In this document: in pieces, positions 44,101 through 64,000 of the stretch | Layout of the letters: each line of letters starts with the position of its first letter | Position numbering within the stretch: position 1 is the stretch's first letter | Origin: Taeniopygia guttata | Taxonomy: Eukaryota; Chordata; Aves; Passeriformes; Estrildidae | Direction of reading: 5' to 3' | Length of the DNA: 64,000 nt | NCBI RefSeq assembly: GCF_048771995.1 | Contig: NC_133030.1 | Coordinates: 13,098,001-13,162,000 of the forward strand | The notes under the pieces: model-generated | Told to the model about the DNA's origin: nothing | The model's input: the letters and a program-made list of their open reading frames with translations, nothing else | The model's database searches: none | Program-made: the position numbers and the translations under genes

Positions 44101-47100
44101 AACCCAGAGGCACTTAAAGAACAACACAGCTATGATGAGCATTTGTTAATCTCTCCAATAGTTACAAACCACAGGCAAAAAGACATTACAAGCTGCATGA
44201 CTACACATGAACTGTACCTTCTATAGTGCAGCCAAGACCAAAACATCCTGAAGTTCAAAGTATTTTTAATATAAAAGTATGAAATTTGAGAAGATGTGGA
44301 CCAAAAGTCACAGACAGGATGGAAATAATATTAATTTTCAGTACACTGACTTTGAGTTTCTCTCCTAGGTATTTCCATATCTGATATTCCCTTAGATTCT
44401 CTCTCCAATTCAAATCCTCTTCTGCAGAGCAATTATTATTTAGACAAATAACAAAATACTATTAATTAGGAGTAAATACTTGTAGCTATGAGAATAATGA
44501 GCATTCACCTTTTTCCACATCCACTTTGCCAACTTGTTTTGTTACTCACATTAATACTGAATTTGTCCCTGCTGACTGCTGCTCCAGCTGTAGGAATTTT
44601 TCCAGGTAATTTTTCAGCTCCAGATTTATTGACTGTAAGGTAACTACCAACATTTAACAAGGGTGTCTAAAAAACTGCAATACAAAGTAAGGAGGAAAAA
44701 AGTAAGGAGCAAACTTGTTCCAGAAAGCCTGCATGTCTTAACAGAAGATGTCAACAGTAATGTAAGTTTAAAACTTTGCAGCAACAAATACTGCTCTAAG
44801 CAGTGAAATATTTAACGTGGAACGGAACTTATTCCCAGGAAGTGGCACTTCCTTATAGAAAGAACTGATAAAATTTTAGCTGTTGTACTCTTACCATAGG
44901 TCTTGCTTAGTCCAAACCCTTCCTTGGCAGCACATTCTCAGCTATATTGCTTGTTTCTGTGTGGATAGAGTATGGTGGTTTTCTGAGTTAAATTAGCAAA
45001 GTGGACATTTACAAAGAGAATGATTGATTTACACACAGATGCTTTGTCATTCAGCAGTGACAGCTACTTCTTCCCACCAACTACTGACCTGGAAAAGCTT
45101 CTGAAAGAGAAAATTGAGTAAGTGGATTAAAAAACCCAAAAACTTACATACACACACCCCAACCAACTTCCCTCTTCCACCCCTCCTCCAAAAACCCCCC
45201 AGAAATAAAATACCCAACCCAGCAACTTTTTTTTGGTCAAGTTACATTTGAAATGTTCTGTGAAAGGCCAAATCTACAAATTTCAGGAATGAGAGCAAAT
45301 TCTACATGCCTCTTTCCTCTTGGATTCTGGAGATTATGTGCTACTCATATGTGAGGACAGCAAAATGCTGAGCTGCAACAGAGCTCACCAGGAAACACTT
45401 CCTACAGTCATGGAACTGTGGATTGAATGGATGCAATCCACATCATGCAACTGTGGATGCAAAACAGGAACTAGGAATAAAGCATTTCTCTAGCAAGGCA
45501 GTGTTACATTTCTAACTTGCTGTATTTCATCCAGGAATAGATTACTGCTAAAAATAAAGGAATTTAATAGCTGCAAGCCAACCACCTACTTCAGAAGGCA
45601 AGGAATGCTGCCAAGAGAGAATTACGGCAATGTTATTCCACCACGGAACTTTTAAAAAACAAGCATTAGAAAATATGAATTAAGCTAAAACACAGCTTTC
45701 TCTCCAATTACAGCAACACATGACTTTTTACATAACCTTAATCCTCCCATTAACTTTCCTCCTCAAAGGGAAGAAAAAAGAAAATGACTTCTGGTTTTTG
45801 GTGGCTTTTTGATTCTTTTGCTACACAAAAGCAGAGGAATAGCGAAGCAAAAGCATTTCTTATCCCCTTTCTGTCCCTGTTGATTGGCCTCTTGTACATC
45901 ACCCAGTTCAAGCTGTATTAAGTCATAACCTCTCCTCACACAACTCCATTCTGTGGAGAGCACAAAAAATACCTCTCATAAGAGATGTCTGAAAACCCCT
46001 GTTATTTTACATTTCCAGAAAGCATTTCTCTCCAGTTGGATGCTAGGTCTGAAGATCCATGCAGCACCTCATCCAGAGCTATCTTTAGCCAACACTAAAT
46101 GTATTTGCTGGACATACAGCATCAAACAGCAAAATCTGCAGACTTTTCACAAGGAAGACAGAATTAGTAACATGATAAAGCTATGACAGCAGAGGTGTAT
46201 TTGAGGTAGAGAAAAGTTTATAAGATCCCATAGTAAGTGGTGTACATCTTTCTCCTTCCTGTTGTTAAGAACTGGTTGCTCTCACACCTGCCACCACTGT
46301 CCGTGCTCCATTTGTTTCACCTTGCATGTATCAGTTTTCCCTAGTTGCATCAATTTCCTCACACTTCTCAACAGCCTCGTAAATGAAGCCATGTGACATC
46401 AAGCATTTCCACCTCAGCCATCCACTGCTTCCCTGTGGTTCTGGGTCATGATTCAGCTTTGCTCCGACCCAACAAACACGAGGGTTGTTCTTCTACTATG
46501 ATGCTAAGTTTTAGGTAAGACCACAGATAGAAACTTGGTATCAAACTGAGCCACAAAGAGAAACATCTTGAGTGTTCTGCATTCTCCTGTCTGCTATGGT
46601 TACCAACTGCCCATAAACACATGAACAAACCCATCCACAACGAGAACAGTTCATGCTCACAACAAACCAGAAATAGCAGCATGGGAAACTTCACTTGCAC
46701 TTAGTGCTTCAAGTGAACTATCAGTAGTGACAATCCAAGCCTCCTAAAAACAAGGCAACATATTAAGGCCATACAGTCTATTAGAACTGGTAGCAATACA
46801 CTATCCAGACCTACAGAATCTTCTCTTAGCAAATGCTTGACACAAGAATTAATGACCAATGAAAAAAGAAAAACATTTCCTTGGACTGGTACAACTGATT
46901 TTTTTCAGACCCACAGAGAGAAATCAGATTTGGTCTACAGCACAGCAATTTTTCATTGTTATTCCTGAACACATTATGTGAAAGGACTTAGTTCCCAAAG
47001 CCATGTACTTACAATATAGTGAGGACCACCTCTTCCAAACAGATTCCATTGTCAAATTAAACGTTTTCAGGTATTCTGCTTATACTTTCTAAGGAGTAAA

Positions 47101-47114
47101 ATAAAAATCACTCC
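41166..47114. other. convergent intergenic spacer, part 4, up to the CTR9 3' end
   Basis: No gene seen. It contains a 31-bp tandem duplication (43,520-43,581), a C/A-rich low-complexity patch at about 45,120-45,235, and a short repeat cluster near 45,413-45,465 built from CATG(G/C)AACTGTGGAT. Confidence 0.5.
43520..43581. repeat. 31-bp tandem duplication, about 77% identical
   Basis: CCTCA......CCAAGAATG.TTTAG..... occurs at 43,520-43,550 and immediately again at 43,551-43,581, with 24 of 31 positions equal by eye. Confidence 0.75.
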
Positions 47115-47793
47115 AAACAAATAAGCAAGAACATTTTATTGTGACACTTGCAGCTTTACCTTTCTCAAGTAACACAGAATTCCCCTAAATGTCTTTACCA
47201 GCCAATTTAAATATTTAATCTAAATCTGCATCACTAGTTTATAAAATTTCTCTAAGATCTGCATATTTTCAATTGATTTAACACAAAAAGAGAAGCAAAA
47301 GAACAAACCCTTGAAAACATAAAAGAGCTGCATCGTGGCACATTTATCCTTTAATAGAAAGAAAGAAAAGCTTCCCTACTGACCTTTGCTCCAAGTGAGG
47401 AAAAAGATAAATATCCACAGCTCTTTGTTGCATCTGGTAGGATTTTAAGATCCATCTATGCATGTATAATCACAGAACAAAGTTTCAGCCACACTGAACC
47501 ATCTAAGGAGTTTTTGTGATCCATAGTTTTTACATGCATTCATCCTCGGTGTGCTGACTACAGGACAGAGATTCTGTGCACCTACAGTGGTTTAAATTTA
47601 AAAATACACCATAAGCCAACTTGGAGAAACATCCATTAGCAACTAATAGGAAGAATCACAAGAAGGTCTCACAACAGTTTACTAAAACATTAGGGTTCTT
47701 TAAATCACAGTTTTGAAATATAAAAATTCTATCTCCCCTGTAACTGAGATGTATTTACATGATTTTTTAAAAAATACGGTCTGTAATTCAGCT
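47115..47793 (-). other. CTR9 3'UTR
   Basis: About 680 nt from the stop codon down to the poly(A) signal on the - strand. A+T-rich, in sharp contrast with the G+C-rich end of the coding sequence. Confidence 0.7.
47135..47140 (-). terminator. poly(A) signal of CTR9
   Basis: AATAAA on the - strand (in TGTCACAATAAAATGTTC), followed by a GT-rich stretch near 47,110-47,120 on the same strand. Confidence 0.65.
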
Positions 47794-63966
<16,173 letters not shown>

Positions 63967-64000
63967 CTAGACAAGTGAAAAAATTTGCAATACATTTATC

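Overview
The window looks like a sauropsid, most likely bird, nuclear genome segment. It carries CR1 LINE 3' fragments with the avian-style terminus built on the ATTCTATGA octamer, AT-rich gene-poor flanks, one large CpG island, and two multi-exon genes that read as close orthologues of human EIF4G2 and CTR9. The two genes face each other tail to tail, which agrees with the human 11p15.4 arrangement as I remember it.

Layout. Positions 1 to about 20,600 are intergenic: AT-rich, with CR1 remnants (4781-4843, 5236-5297, 14311-14781), simple repeats and a few striking inverted repeats, and no gene I can support. From 20,640 to 22,200 lies a CpG island with CCAAT boxes, GC boxes and YY1-type motifs: the promoter, non-coding exon 1 and early intron 1 of EIF4G2. 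The EIF4G2 (DAP5/p97/NAT1) coding exons run on the + strand from a GTG start at 22,802 to a stop at 31,445. All 21 coding exons join in frame to 902 codons, with the poly(A) signal at 32,183. A box C/D snoRNA, SNORD97, sits in the intron after the 38-codon exon. Positions 32,210 to 47,110 are the convergent intergenic spacer: a degenerate CR1, a G20 run, a C19 run and two RFX-type palindromes. From about 47,115 to the right edge, on the - strand, is CTR9, a PAF1-complex subunit. It has 22 exons in frame (1040 codons plus stop); the first about 128 codons lie beyond the window.

How the genes relate. EIF4G2 encodes an eIF4G-like translation factor that lacks the eIF4E-binding region and is itself started from GUG. 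The snoRNA in its intron carries antisense to the anticodon loop of elongator tRNA-Met, so one transcription unit supplies two parts of the translation machinery. CTR9 is the TPR scaffold of the nuclear PAF1 elongation complex and shares no promoter with EIF4G2.

The most rewarding points are the GUG start with its upstream in-frame stop and uORF, the tRNA-Met guide in SNORD97 (apparently at box D' rather than box D), and near-perfect palindromes with 4-nt loops that look like replication template-switch products. I found no CRISPR, operon, viral gene or toxin system. Exon coordinates rest on splice consensus, reading-frame continuity and remembered human protein sequences, not on transcripts.
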